Source: DSUN01 sp035527715 (GTDB lineage Bacteria; Planctomycetota; PUPC01; DSUN01). From it: a stretch of 64,000 nt of DNA. Both the position numbers and the translations under genes were made by a program. The stretch's first letter is position 1, and every line of letters starts with the position of its first letter. The notes under the pieces were generated by a model. It had not been told where the DNA came from. It ran no database searches and saw nothing but the letters and a program-made list of their open reading frames with translations. The stretch spans positions 1 through 64,000 of the forward strand of contig DATKZY010000011.1 in the NCBI GenBank assembly GCA_035527715.1, read 5' to 3'. Shown here in pieces: positions 34,242 to 42,746 of this stretch.

Positions 34242-36683
34242 ATGTCTGGCAGCCGGTGGTGTGGTGCAATTGTGGGGCTGCTGCTGGCCGCCAGCGCGGC
34301 GGCGCAAGGAGAACGCGGCATGAATCGTGTCGAGCGGTGGGGGCACTTCGAGGCAACGCTGAAGTCTGCGAAGGCCTATGCGAATCCCTTCACCGATGCG
34401 GACCTCTCGGCCCGCTTCGAGTGCGAGGGCGAGGCCGTCACGGTCAAGGGCTTCCACGATGGCGACGGCACCTGGAAGATCCGCTGCATGCCGACGAAAG
34501 AGGGGCGCTGGACATTCAGGACACAGTCCGCCGATCCCGAGCTGGACGGCAAGACGGGCGAGTTCCGGTGCGGCCCACCCTCGAAGGGCAACCACGGCCC
34601 CGTGCGTGTGGCGCACACGTGGCACTTCGCCTATGCCGACGGCACGCCCTACTTCCAGGTCGGCACCACCTGCTACGCCTGGACCCACCAGACCGAGGCG
34701 CTCCAGGAACAGACGCTCAAGACCCTCGCCGCGTCGCCCTTCAACAAGATCCGCTTCTGCGTCTTCCCCAAGTCCTACACCTACAACCAGAATGATCCGC
34801 CGTTCTACCCCTTCGAGCGCAAGGGCGACGGGAAGTTCGACTTCACGCGGCCCAACCCCGTGTCGTGGCGGCACCTCGAGCGGCGCCTCCTCGACCTTCA
34901 GCGCCTGGGCATCGAGGCCGACCTCATCCTCTGGCACCCCTACGACCGCTGGGGCTTCGCCGAGATGGGTAAGGAGCACGATGACCGCTACCTGCGCACC
35001 TGCATCGCCCGCCTGGCCGCCTTCCGCAACGTCTGGTGGTCGCTCGCCAACGAATACGACCTCATGGCCCCCAACACGAAGAACCACCGCGGCGACAAGA
35101 CGATGGCCGACTGGGACCGCTTCTTCCAGATTCTCCAGAAGGAAGACCCCTTCGCGCGCCTGCGCAGCATCCACAACTGCCGCGGCTTCTACGACCACAC
35201 GCGAGCGTGGGTGACACACGCCAGCATCCAAAGCTCCGACCTCGCCTCCGGCCCCGCCTGGCGCGAGAAGTACCGCAAGCCCATCGTCTACGACGAGTGC
35301 AAGTATGAGGGCAATGTGCCCCAGGGCTGGGGCAACCTCACCGCCCAGCAGATGCTCGACCGCTTCTGGCTCGGCACCATCGGCGGCTGCTATGTCGGCC
35401 ACGGCGAAACCTACAAGCACCCCGACGACATCCTCTGGTGGTCCAAGGGCGGCGTGCTCCACGGCCGGAGCCCGGCCCGCATCGCCTTCCTCAAACGGAT
35501 CATGGAGCCGACGCCGTTCAAGGACATGGCGCCCGACGCCGCCTTCTGCCCCGGCAACGCCACCCTGGCCAAGCCGGGCGAACTGTACCTCGTCTACTGT
35601 CTCAAGTCATGCCCCGCGACGATTGACCTGCCCGGCGACCGGCCCTTCAAGGTGGACGGCATTGACACGTGGAACATGAGGGTTGCGCCCCTGGGTACCG
35701 CGCGGCCAGGCAAGTTCACCTTCACCCCGCCCAAGGCCCCCTACCTCTTCCGCTTCGAGCCCTACAAACCCGGCGAGGCGCTGCGGCCCGAGGCGGTAGC
35801 GAAAGCCACGCCCACCGAGGGCACGCCGCCGCTCACCGTGAAGTTCAGCGGCCCGGCCGATCTCGCGTGCCAATGGGACTTCGGCGACGGCGCCACGTCG
35901 GCCGAGGCCAGCCCCACGCACGTCTACGCCAAACCCGGGCTCTACGCCGCCACGCTCACGGTCACCGACAAGGCCGGCGCCTCGGCGAGCGCCAACCTGC
36001 TGATCGCCGTGGACGCCCCGTCGGACAAGCCGCTCATGCGCGCGGCCACGAAGGGCGCCGACACCCAGCCCGTGAAGCTCCACGGCGACGTGAAGCGCGG
36101 CGACGATGGCTCGCTCGACCTCGGCGACGGCGAGCCGTGGAAGTGGGTCTCCGTGGGCGACAAGCCCCTCGAGGCGCTCGAGGGCCTCCGCTCGTTCACC
36201 GTCTGCGGCTGGCTCAAGGCCGCGAGCCTGGAGGCCGGCAGCGGTGGCAACCGCATCGCCTTCAACCTCAACTACAACCGCTCGGGCCTCGACCTCGTGT
36301 GCCTCGGCGACGGCCGTTTGCGGCTCGCCGTCAACGAGTGGCCCGACCGCATCGCCAACGACAGTTCGCCCGGCAAGGTCGCCGTGGGCAGGTGGGTCTT
36401 CTTCGCCGTCGCCTACGACGGCACGAAGGAGAAGGACAACGTTCGCTGGTACTTCGGCGACGCCGACACCCCTGCCCAGCTCGACAGGACGACGACCTGC
36501 GCCCGCGGCGCCACGGGCCAGGGCAGCGGCCCGCTCACCATAGGCAACTACAACGAGACCCTTCACAACCACGGCCTCGACCGCCAGTTCCGCGGCGCGC
36601 TCCGCGACATCGCCATCTTCGGCAGCCGCATCGGCTCCCAGGGCGCCCTGTCGCTGGAAGACATCAGGAAACACCAGGAGTGA
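34242..36683 (+). CDS. Exported DUF5060/GH-A-like/PKD/LamG protein
   Basis: This is an 813-residue protein. The start at 34242 has GAGGAG upstream and yields a signal peptide (CGAIVGLLLAASAAAQG). A DUF5060 sandwich covers about 28-105 (VKGFHDGDGTWKIRCMP). A DUF4038-like barrel follows (DGTPYFQVGTTCYAW, NKIRFCVFPKSYTYN), with Glu271 in WWSLANEYDL as candidate acid/base. A collagen-binding-type domain (ELYLVYCLKSCPATIDL), a PKD domain near 520-600 (CQWDFGDGATSAEASP) and a LamG domain near 640-810 (WVFFAVAYDG) complete it. It is the most elaborate of the three DUF5060 proteins here. It leads a three-gene rightward operon. Confidence 0.78.
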   Translation: MSGSRWCGAIVGLLLAASAAAQGERGMNRVERWGHFEATLKSAKAYANPFTDADLSARFECEGEAVTVKGFHDGDGTWKIRCMPTKEGRWTFRTQSADPELDGKTGEFRCGPPSKGNHGPVRVAHTWHFAYADGTPYFQVGTTCYAWTHQTEALQEQTLKTLAASPFNKIRFCVFPKSYTYNQNDPPFYPFERKGDGKFDFTRPNPVSWRHLERRLLDLQRLGIEADLILWHPYDRWGFAEMGKEHDDRYLRTCIARLAAFRNVWWSLANEYDLMAPNTKNHRGDKTMADWDRFFQILQKEDPFARLRSIHNCRGFYDHTRAWVTHASIQSSDLASGPAWREKYRKPIVYDECKYEGNVPQGWGNLTAQQMLDRFWLGTIGGCYVGHGETYKHPDDILWWSKGGVLHGRSPARIAFLKRIMEPTPFKDMAPDAAFCPGNATLAKPGELYLVYCLKSCPATIDLPGDRPFKVDGIDTWNMRVAPLGTARPGKFTFTPPKAPYLFRFEPYKPGEALRPEAVAKATPTEGTPPLTVKFSGPADLACQWDFGDGATSAEASPTHVYAKPGLYAATLTVTDKAGASASANLLIAVDAPSDKPLMRAATKGADTQPVKLHGDVKRGDDGSLDLGDGEPWKWVSVGDKPLEALEGLRSFTVCGWLKAASLEAGSGGNRIAFNLNYNRSGLDLVCLGDGRLRLAVNEWPDRIANDSSPGKVAVGRWVFFAVAYDGTKEKDNVRWYFGDADTPAQLDRTTTCARGATGQGSGPLTIGNYNETLHNHGLDRQFRGALRDIAIFGSRIGSQGALSLEDIRKHQE

Positions 36684-36690
36684 ACGCCCC

Positions 36691-38145
36691 ATGTCCCGCG
36701 TGTGGCAGTGGCTTGGCCCAATCGCTCTCGCCTTCGTGGCGAATGTCGTGGCAGGAGAAGCGCTCGTGGACAACGGAACGCTGAAAGCTATGCTCGAGGT
36801 TCCCCTCGGCTCGCGCATCGGCCAGTGCCGGGCCGTGCCCGTGCAGCTCGGGCCGGGGAGCCGGCCCGCTTTCCTGGCGATCACCTGCGCCGACGCGACG
36901 GTGGACCCCTGGAGCGAGATGTTCTTCTACCCGACCGACACGCTGAAGCTCGCGCTCTGCGATGCCGAGGGCAAGATTCTCTGGCGTCTCGACCTCGGCA
37001 AGGGCGTGGTGCCGGGCATGTGGTTCTGCCCGTTCTTCGCCTTCGATCTCGACGGCGACGGCACCGATGAGATCTACTTCGTGAACAACATTGACGCCGA
37101 CCACCCCCTCGGCCACCGCGGCCGCCGCCTCGAACGCCTCGACGCCCGCACCGGCAAGAGCACGGGCCGCTGGCCCTGGCCCGCGAGAAACTCCGACGAA
37201 AGCATGAGCCACGCCTACCGCAACTTCATCCTCGGCGGTCACGCCCGCGACGAGGCCGTGCTCGTCACCGTCCAGGGCACCTACCAGAGCATGCACCTCC
37301 AGGCCTGGAGCCGCGACATGAAGCCCCGCTGGGAGCGCACCATCGCGGCCAACGCCCCCGGCGCGCGCGGCAGCCACATGTGCCCCATCGCCGACCTCGA
37401 TGGCGACGGCGTTCAGGAAGTCATGTGGGGCGAGCGCTGCATCGAGCTGGACACGGGCAAGGAGGTCTTCTGCGCCGACCGCATGGCCTATCGCGGCCAC
37501 TCGGATGTTGTTCAGCCCTTCACCGACCCCAGGACCGGGCAGTGGCTCCTCTATACCTGCCGCGAGAGCGACCCGAAGGCCACGCCCCGCGTGGTCGTCT
37601 TCGATGCGAAGGGCAACCGCGTGTGGGGCGCGGTGGACGAGGGGCACATGGACATGGGCTGGATCGCGCGCCTCGGCGACGGCGGCGCGCCCGTGGCCAT
37701 GGCCATCCGCATCGGCAGCAAGGGCGCGGGGCCGGGCGGCACCACACGCACAGGCGTCCACGAGTTCGTCTTCAGCGCCGTCACCGGCGAGAAGCTCGAC
37801 CTCGGCTTCAGCGTCTACCGCACGCTGCCCGTGGACCTGGATGGCGACGGGCTGCACGAGCTCGTGCGCACGACCGACGACGGCTCGGTCGAGGTGATTG
37901 ACCACAAGGGCAAACGCCTCGCCGACCTCGGCGCGGACGGCCACGTGGCTATGGCCTGCAAGCTCCTCGACCTGCCCGGCGAGCAGTTGCTCGTCGCCTA
38001 CCCCGACGGCACGCTGCGCGTCTGGGCCGACCCGAAGGCGAAGGACAGCGACGCCGCTCTCGCCCGCTACAGGCACCCGCTCTACCGGGCCAACCGCCGC
38101 CTCTTCGCCACGGGCTACAACCTCAATGTCCTGGGCGGCTTGTGA
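36691..38145 (+). CDS. Exported FG-GAP/PL11-like propeller protein
   Basis: This 484-residue protein has a signal peptide (WLGPIALAFVANVVAGEA). Propeller motifs are FDLDGDGTDEIYFVNN, ADLDGDGVQEVMWGE and VDLDGDGLHELVRTT, with further blades such as VVVFDAKGNRVWGAVD and VIDHKGKRLADLG. The arrangement and the calcium-binding DxDGDG loops resemble rhamnogalacturonan-lyase (PL11) propellers, but I cannot identify catalytic residues, so lyase activity is only possible. It starts 7 nt after the DUF5060 stop, with AGGAG spanning the junction, so the two genes are co-transcribed. Confidence 0.72.
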   Translation: MSRVWQWLGPIALAFVANVVAGEALVDNGTLKAMLEVPLGSRIGQCRAVPVQLGPGSRPAFLAITCADATVDPWSEMFFYPTDTLKLALCDAEGKILWRLDLGKGVVPGMWFCPFFAFDLDGDGTDEIYFVNNIDADHPLGHRGRRLERLDARTGKSTGRWPWPARNSDESMSHAYRNFILGGHARDEAVLVTVQGTYQSMHLQAWSRDMKPRWERTIAANAPGARGSHMCPIADLDGDGVQEVMWGERCIELDTGKEVFCADRMAYRGHSDVVQPFTDPRTGQWLLYTCRESDPKATPRVVVFDAKGNRVWGAVDEGHMDMGWIARLGDGGAPVAMAIRIGSKGAGPGGTTRTGVHEFVFSAVTGEKLDLGFSVYRTLPVDLDGDGLHELVRTTDDGSVEVIDHKGKRLADLGADGHVAMACKLLDLPGEQLLVAYPDGTLRVWADPKAKDSDAALARYRHPLYRANRRLFATGYNLNVLGGL

Positions 38146-38170
38146 GTGTTGAGGGGAAAGGGGAAGACCA

Positions 38171-39154
38171 ATGCTCCAGCCACTGCTCCTGTTCGGCCTG
38201 ATTGCCTCGGCGGCCCCCGCTCAGCCGCCCGGTGGCGCGCTCGCAGGACAACGCCCCCGCGTGATCGTCTCGTCCGATATCGGCGGCTCGGACCCCGACG
38301 ACTTTCAGTCCATGGTCCACCTGCTCCTCTACGCCGACGTGCTCGACATCGAGGGGCTGATTTCGTCGCCCCCGGGCAAGGGGCGCGCTGAGCACATCCT
38401 CGAGGTCATCGCGGCCTACGAGAAGGACTTCCCGAACCTGTCGAGACACTCGCCCCGCTATCCCAAGCCCGACGCGTTGCGGGCGCTCGCGAAGCAGGGC
38501 ACCGTGAACCCGGCGCCGCGGGCCGGCGTCTCGGAACCGACCGAGGGCTCGCGCTGGATCATCGAGCGCGCGAAGGCGACAGACCCGCAGGGCCGGCCGC
38601 TCTGGGTGCTCGTCTGGGGCTCGATCACCGACGTCGCCCAAGCCGTCCACGACGAGCCGGCCATCAGGAAGGCCATCCGAGTTCACTCCATCGGCTCGTG
38701 GAACACGGCGCAGGACCGCGCGTCGCGCGACTATCTCTTCCGCGAGCACCCCGACCTGTGGTGGATCGAATCCGACACAACGTTTCGCGGCATGTACCAG
38801 GGCGGGCAGCAGGATGGTGACCTGGGCAATCGCCCGTTCATCGAGCAGCACGTGAAGGGCCACGGGGCGCTGGGCGCGCTCTACGTGCGGAGGAAGGCCG
38901 ACATCAAGATGGGCGACACGCCCTCGGTGCTCTATCTCTTCCGCGGCAACCCCGACGACCCGACGGCCGAGCACTGGGGCGGAGCCTTCGTGCGCCCCGA
39001 GCCCGACAAGCGGCCGACCTACTGGCACGACAGCCACAACCCCGCCCTCGCCGAGGGCGGCAAGCCGGGAGCGAAGACCGTGAACAAGTGGCGTGCGGAC
39101 TACCTGCGCGACTGGCAGCAGCGCATGGACCGCGTGCTGAGCCCTGCGAGGTGA
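38171..39154 (+). CDS. Exported DUF1593 protein, short form
   Basis: This is a 327-residue protein with a signal peptide (PLLLFGLIASAAPAQ). The DUF1593 signature is SSDIGGSDPDDFQSMVHLL, with LVWGSITDVAQAVHD and GDTPSVLYLFRGNPDDP later. It matches the nucleoside-hydrolase-like part of the gene at 21056 but lacks that protein's Ig-like C-terminal domain. It lies 25 nt after the FG-GAP gene and ends the operon, convergent with the PQQ/methyltransferase gene. The chemistry of the family is unresolved; glycan binding or glycosyl hydrolysis are the alternatives. Confidence 0.8.
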   Translation: MLQPLLLFGLIASAAPAQPPGGALAGQRPRVIVSSDIGGSDPDDFQSMVHLLLYADVLDIEGLISSPPGKGRAEHILEVIAAYEKDFPNLSRHSPRYPKPDALRALAKQGTVNPAPRAGVSEPTEGSRWIIERAKATDPQGRPLWVLVWGSITDVAQAVHDEPAIRKAIRVHSIGSWNTAQDRASRDYLFREHPDLWWIESDTTFRGMYQGGQQDGDLGNRPFIEQHVKGHGALGALYVRRKADIKMGDTPSVLYLFRGNPDDPTAEHWGGAFVRPEPDKRPTYWHDSHNPALAEGGKPGAKTVNKWRADYLRDWQQRMDRVLSPAR

Positions 39155-39350
39155 CCAGTCCAGCGAGGAGATCGACCTCCATCTCGACCCGCGCACTGGG
39201 TTGGCCCTTCACCAGCGTCACCTGCCTGACGCACGAGCAGCTTCGAGGCCACCGGGCTCGGGGGTCGGAGCGCGGCTGGCGGTTTGCGGGATTCAGGGCA
39301 TGGTAGACTTCGTCGGGTGCCCTCCCAAACATCGCACGCTTGCTGTGAAC

Positions 39351-42300
39351 CTACTGCTTGCCCGCAAAGCACAGGATCCGTCGGTCCGCCGTCGAGAGGT
39401 ACAGCCTGCCGTGTGCCGCGGACATGCCGTCGAACACCGGTGGAGCGGCGAGTGGGTGCTCCCTAATGAGCGCGCCGTCGGAGGCCGAGAAGACCTGGAG
39501 CAGAGCGCCCCTTCGCCCCTCGAAGGCCGCCAGCGGGTCGTCGGGGTCCACCACGTCGGGCATCCCGGCCGCGAACAGGTGGTCGCCGGCCAGCACCATG
39601 GCCCGGACGCGCAGTGGGATCATCGCCTGCCACTTCGCCGGCCGAGCGCGGACGTAGCCCGTGCCCTTCTCGACGCCGCGCCCGCCTTGCCGGTACTTGT
39701 CGCTGTAGGCCTCCTTCGGCAGCCACTGGATGGCGACCTTCTTCCCCTTCTCCTCGAGGACGGGCTCGTTGTCAATGTCGTCGGCGAACAGCAGGTAGCC
39801 CTGCTCGCCGGGGATGAAGAGTGGGCTCCACACGACACGGCGATAGAAGTACTTCACCGCGTAGGTTGTGCGGTCGTCGAAGACGACGAGCTGCCCCGAC
39901 TTGGGCGCGTGCTGTGCGAAGTAGAAGCCCGGCCAGCGCCGGCTGTGCATCCAGTAGAGGCGGTCGAAGCCGGTGTCGTCCAGAAAGCCGCCCGTGGCGA
40001 CCAGGTGGTCGGCCCCCATGTCCAACTCGCCGAGGTCGCTCTCCTGCTTCGTCGCCAGGCGATTCAACCTGGCGTCGAACTTCACCTGCCCCATGTAAAG
40101 GTCCTTCCCGTCGCTGACAAGCAGGTCTGGCAGCGCCCCTTCCATAGCGAACGGCCTGCCCGTGTCCTTCTTGATGTCGGGCCACGGCCCTTCCAGGTGG
40201 TGGTGGTAGAGCACCTTGCCGGTCTTCACGTCGAGCCCGTAGGCCAGGATTCCGCCATCGAGGAAGGACGACCTGCCCGCCGCGAAGTACACAACCCCGT
40301 CCTGGACCAGCACGCTGCCCTGAACCGGCCAGACCGACTCCACTTGCTCGAAGGATACCAGGCGCCGGTCGTCGGGCGCGGCGCGGAACCGCCACACCAG
40401 GGCGCCGTCGGCTGCGCGCAGGCAGTAGACGTAGCCGTCGCGGCAGCCGAAGAGCACCAGGCCGTCGTGCACGGTGGGCGCGGAGTCGATCCGCCCGCCG
40501 GCGGTGAAGCTCCAGAGGCCCTTTCCGTCGGTCGCGCCGAGGCAGCGGATGCGGTGGGCACCCATCTCCGCCACCCAGAGCCTGTCGCCGACGATGACGG
40601 GTTGCGAGCCCTGGCAGGCGAGCTCGAGCTCCCATTGCTTACTCAGCTCTGCGGGCACGGCAGACCTCGTGGCGCCGCTGCGCTGCCCGTCGCGGCGGTG
40701 CATGGGCCAGTCCTCGGCCGAGGCTTCACCACGGTCCGGGGTCTTGCCGTAGGCGGGGCCGCGCTCGATAGCGGCCTCGGCCGAGGGCCTGAGCGCGTCG
40801 GCCGGCTCGGCCGACATCGCGAGGAAGCCGCTGACCTTGGCGCCCGGGTAGCAGAAGCACTGGCTGGGCGGCGCATAGAAGAGCCCGTTGGCTGGTGTGG
40901 CCCCCGTGAAGCAGGGGGCGCGGAGCCAGTCGCAGCGCATGTGCCCGTCGCCAATGATGTCCACGAACTCGGCGCCGCGCTTGGGCAGGATCAGGAAGCG
41001 CTCCGTCGCCTTGCTGCGGTGGCACCGGTAGTGGTGGCCGGGGGAGATCAGCTTGGCCACGTCCACCGTCTTCTTGACCTCGCCCGTCTTGAGGTCGCGG
41101 CCCTGGAACGAGCCGCACCAGACGAGTCCGCCGGCGACAAAGAGGTCGGTCGGTTGCGTGCACGCGCCGGCCCACGCTCGCGCGCCGGGGCACTGCCACA
41201 GGACCTTGCCGTCGGCCAGAGACAGGGCTGTCAGGTACAGCCCCTGCTGCGGCTGTTTCTTGCCCGCGCCTTTCCTGGCCTGCTTCGCGCCTGCCGGCGG
41301 CTGCCCGTGGCCGTGGAAGAGCACCACGCCGTCGCTGAGGACCAGCGTGCTCCCTCCGCCGACGGTGGAGCCGATGGGGTCGGGCGTCCGCCACACCTCG
41401 GCGCCGGTCCTCGCGTCGAGGCACACGAGTGCGTCCATGTCGTGGTAGACCACGCGGCCAGCCTGGGCCGACAAGGCGTAGGGCACGACACGGGTGTGCT
41501 CCTTCCGCCAGAGTTGCTTGCCCCTCTCGACGTCGATGGCTGCGAGCGTATCGTCGAGCGCGTCTTTCGCGAAGCGCGCGGTCGCCGCCACCGACCGCCC
41601 CTGGGTGATCTTGACGATCAGGATGCCATCGGACAGGATCATCTCGTCAGCGCCCTGCGTGCCTTCGATGGCCTCGGCGAGGACCTTGCCCGTCGCCGCG
41701 TCGAGCACGGAGACGGGTGAATCGAGGAACCGGAGCGTGACGTACACGTGGTCGCCCTCGGCCACCAGCCGCCGCGGGATCGTGTGATGGATGGCCCATC
41801 GGCCGCCCGTGCCCGTGCCGAATTCCGGCTGCCATTGCTGCATGGGCACCTTCCAGAGCAGGACGCCGTTCGCCGCGTCGCGCGCGATGAGGCTGCACCG
41901 CTGCGGCAGCTTCCTGTACACCCCACTGGGGGCCTCGTCGAAGATGGTGAAGATGCGCCCGCCCGCGGCGACCACGGCGTTGACGCTGCTGGGGAATTCG
42001 TGGCTGCGGCACCACGGCGGCCCGGCCACCCAGCGCAAACACTTCGGAGGGCCGATCTGCCTGTCGTTTGCGACGGCGTTGCCGCTGGCGTCATGGAGGA
42101 AGTGCGACCACTCGTCAATGTCCGCCGGCCGGGGCTTCACCGTCTTGATCCACTTCCCGCCGCTCTTCACATAGGCCACGCCGTTGGGCGCCAGCACCCG
42201 CAGCACCTCGGCCATCGGCACGTCGCCCGGGTCCTCGGCTACCACAAGATTGACCAGGTTCTCGACATAGGGCAGCCGCGAACCGCGGAGGAGGTCCACC

Positions 42301-42617
42301 GACACCGGGCCGTAGAGGCCCAGCGACTGGATGTGCTTGCGGGCGGTCGCGACCTTGGCCGCATCGGTATCGAGGCCGTGGACCACGTAACCATCGCCGG
42401 CGCGCAAGGCCGCTGTGAGCCTGCCGTCGCTGCAACCGAGGTGCACGACGAGGCCGCCTCTCACTCCTGTCGCGGCCAGAACCTGCTCCGCCTGGGCCTT
42501 CTCAGGCGATGGGGCCCCAGCCTCCGCGACGTGCAGAGCGCAGGCACACGCCGCGGCAGCCAGAATGGTCCTCGGCCAGAAGGCGCACGGGACAGAGACA
42601 CGGGTCATTCGCGTCAT
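39351..42617 (-). CDS. Exported methyltransferase-fold/PQQ beta-propeller fusion
   Basis: This 1088-residue protein starts at ATG 42617, with GAGGAG 7 nt upstream and a promoter at 42665-42693. A signal peptide (TILAAAACACALHVAEA) precedes a class I methyltransferase-type fold at about 45-160 (VVHLGCSDGRLTAALRAG, VLRVLAPNGVAYVKSGG). The remainder is a long PQQ-type propeller (SVLDAATGKVLAEA, VCLDARTGAEVWRT, CLRAADGALVWRFRA). SAM is not expected outside the cytoplasm, so the first domain may be a binding relic. Alternatively the predicted export signal may be a membrane anchor. Fusions of this kind occur, as far as I recall, in planctomycete-like genomes with no known function. Confidence 0.75.
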   Translation of the reverse strand: MTRMTRVSVPCAFWPRTILAAAACACALHVAEAGAPSPEKAQAEQVLAATGVRGGLVVHLGCSDGRLTAALRAGDGYVVHGLDTDAAKVATARKHIQSLGLYGPVSVDLLRGSRLPYVENLVNLVVAEDPGDVPMAEVLRVLAPNGVAYVKSGGKWIKTVKPRPADIDEWSHFLHDASGNAVANDRQIGPPKCLRWVAGPPWCRSHEFPSSVNAVVAAGGRIFTIFDEAPSGVYRKLPQRCSLIARDAANGVLLWKVPMQQWQPEFGTGTGGRWAIHHTIPRRLVAEGDHVYVTLRFLDSPVSVLDAATGKVLAEAIEGTQGADEMILSDGILIVKITQGRSVAATARFAKDALDDTLAAIDVERGKQLWRKEHTRVVPYALSAQAGRVVYHDMDALVCLDARTGAEVWRTPDPIGSTVGGGSTLVLSDGVVLFHGHGQPPAGAKQARKGAGKKQPQQGLYLTALSLADGKVLWQCPGARAWAGACTQPTDLFVAGGLVWCGSFQGRDLKTGEVKKTVDVAKLISPGHHYRCHRSKATERFLILPKRGAEFVDIIGDGHMRCDWLRAPCFTGATPANGLFYAPPSQCFCYPGAKVSGFLAMSAEPADALRPSAEAAIERGPAYGKTPDRGEASAEDWPMHRRDGQRSGATRSAVPAELSKQWELELACQGSQPVIVGDRLWVAEMGAHRIRCLGATDGKGLWSFTAGGRIDSAPTVHDGLVLFGCRDGYVYCLRAADGALVWRFRAAPDDRRLVSFEQVESVWPVQGSVLVQDGVVYFAAGRSSFLDGGILAYGLDVKTGKVLYHHHLEGPWPDIKKDTGRPFAMEGALPDLLVSDGKDLYMGQVKFDARLNRLATKQESDLGELDMGADHLVATGGFLDDTGFDRLYWMHSRRWPGFYFAQHAPKSGQLVVFDDRTTYAVKYFYRRVVWSPLFIPGEQGYLLFADDIDNEPVLEEKGKKVAIQWLPKEAYSDKYRQGGRGVEKGTGYVRARPAKWQAMIPLRVRAMVLAGDHLFAAGMPDVVDPDDPLAAFEGRRGALLQVFSASDGALIREHPLAAPPVFDGMSAAHGRLYLSTADRRILCFAGKQ

Positions 42618-42664
42618 GTGTTCTCTCCTCAACTGGGCTCTTATCGTCGGCGACCTCCGCCCAA

Positions 42665-42693
42665 AGCATACGCATTTCCACATGCCCTGTCCA
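42665..42693 (-). promoter_or_regulatory. Promoter for the methyltransferase/PQQ gene
   Basis: On the minus strand TGGACA and TATGCT are separated by 17 bp, about 50 nt upstream of the start at 42617. A 16-bp perfect palindrome (CGCCGCTCGAGCGGCG, 42703-42718) lies just upstream. It could terminate the preceding gene or act as an operator. Confidence 0.45.
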
Positions 42694-42746
42694 GTCAGAT
42701 GGCGCCGCTCGAGCGGCGAGGGAAGCGGGTTGGTTGGCACGGGCCG

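Noticed and set aside
39155..39240. Minus-strand peptide VRQVTLVKGQPSARVEMEVD after the DUF1593 stop, which reads like a protein strand.
   Set aside because: It is too short, has no start or family match I can name, and may be chance in GC-rich sequence. It could be one more relic.
42703..42718. Perfect 16-bp palindrome as an intrinsic terminator of the six-hairpin gene.
   Set aside because: There is no T tract on the relevant strand and no loop, so it is noted only as a possible site next to the promoter.
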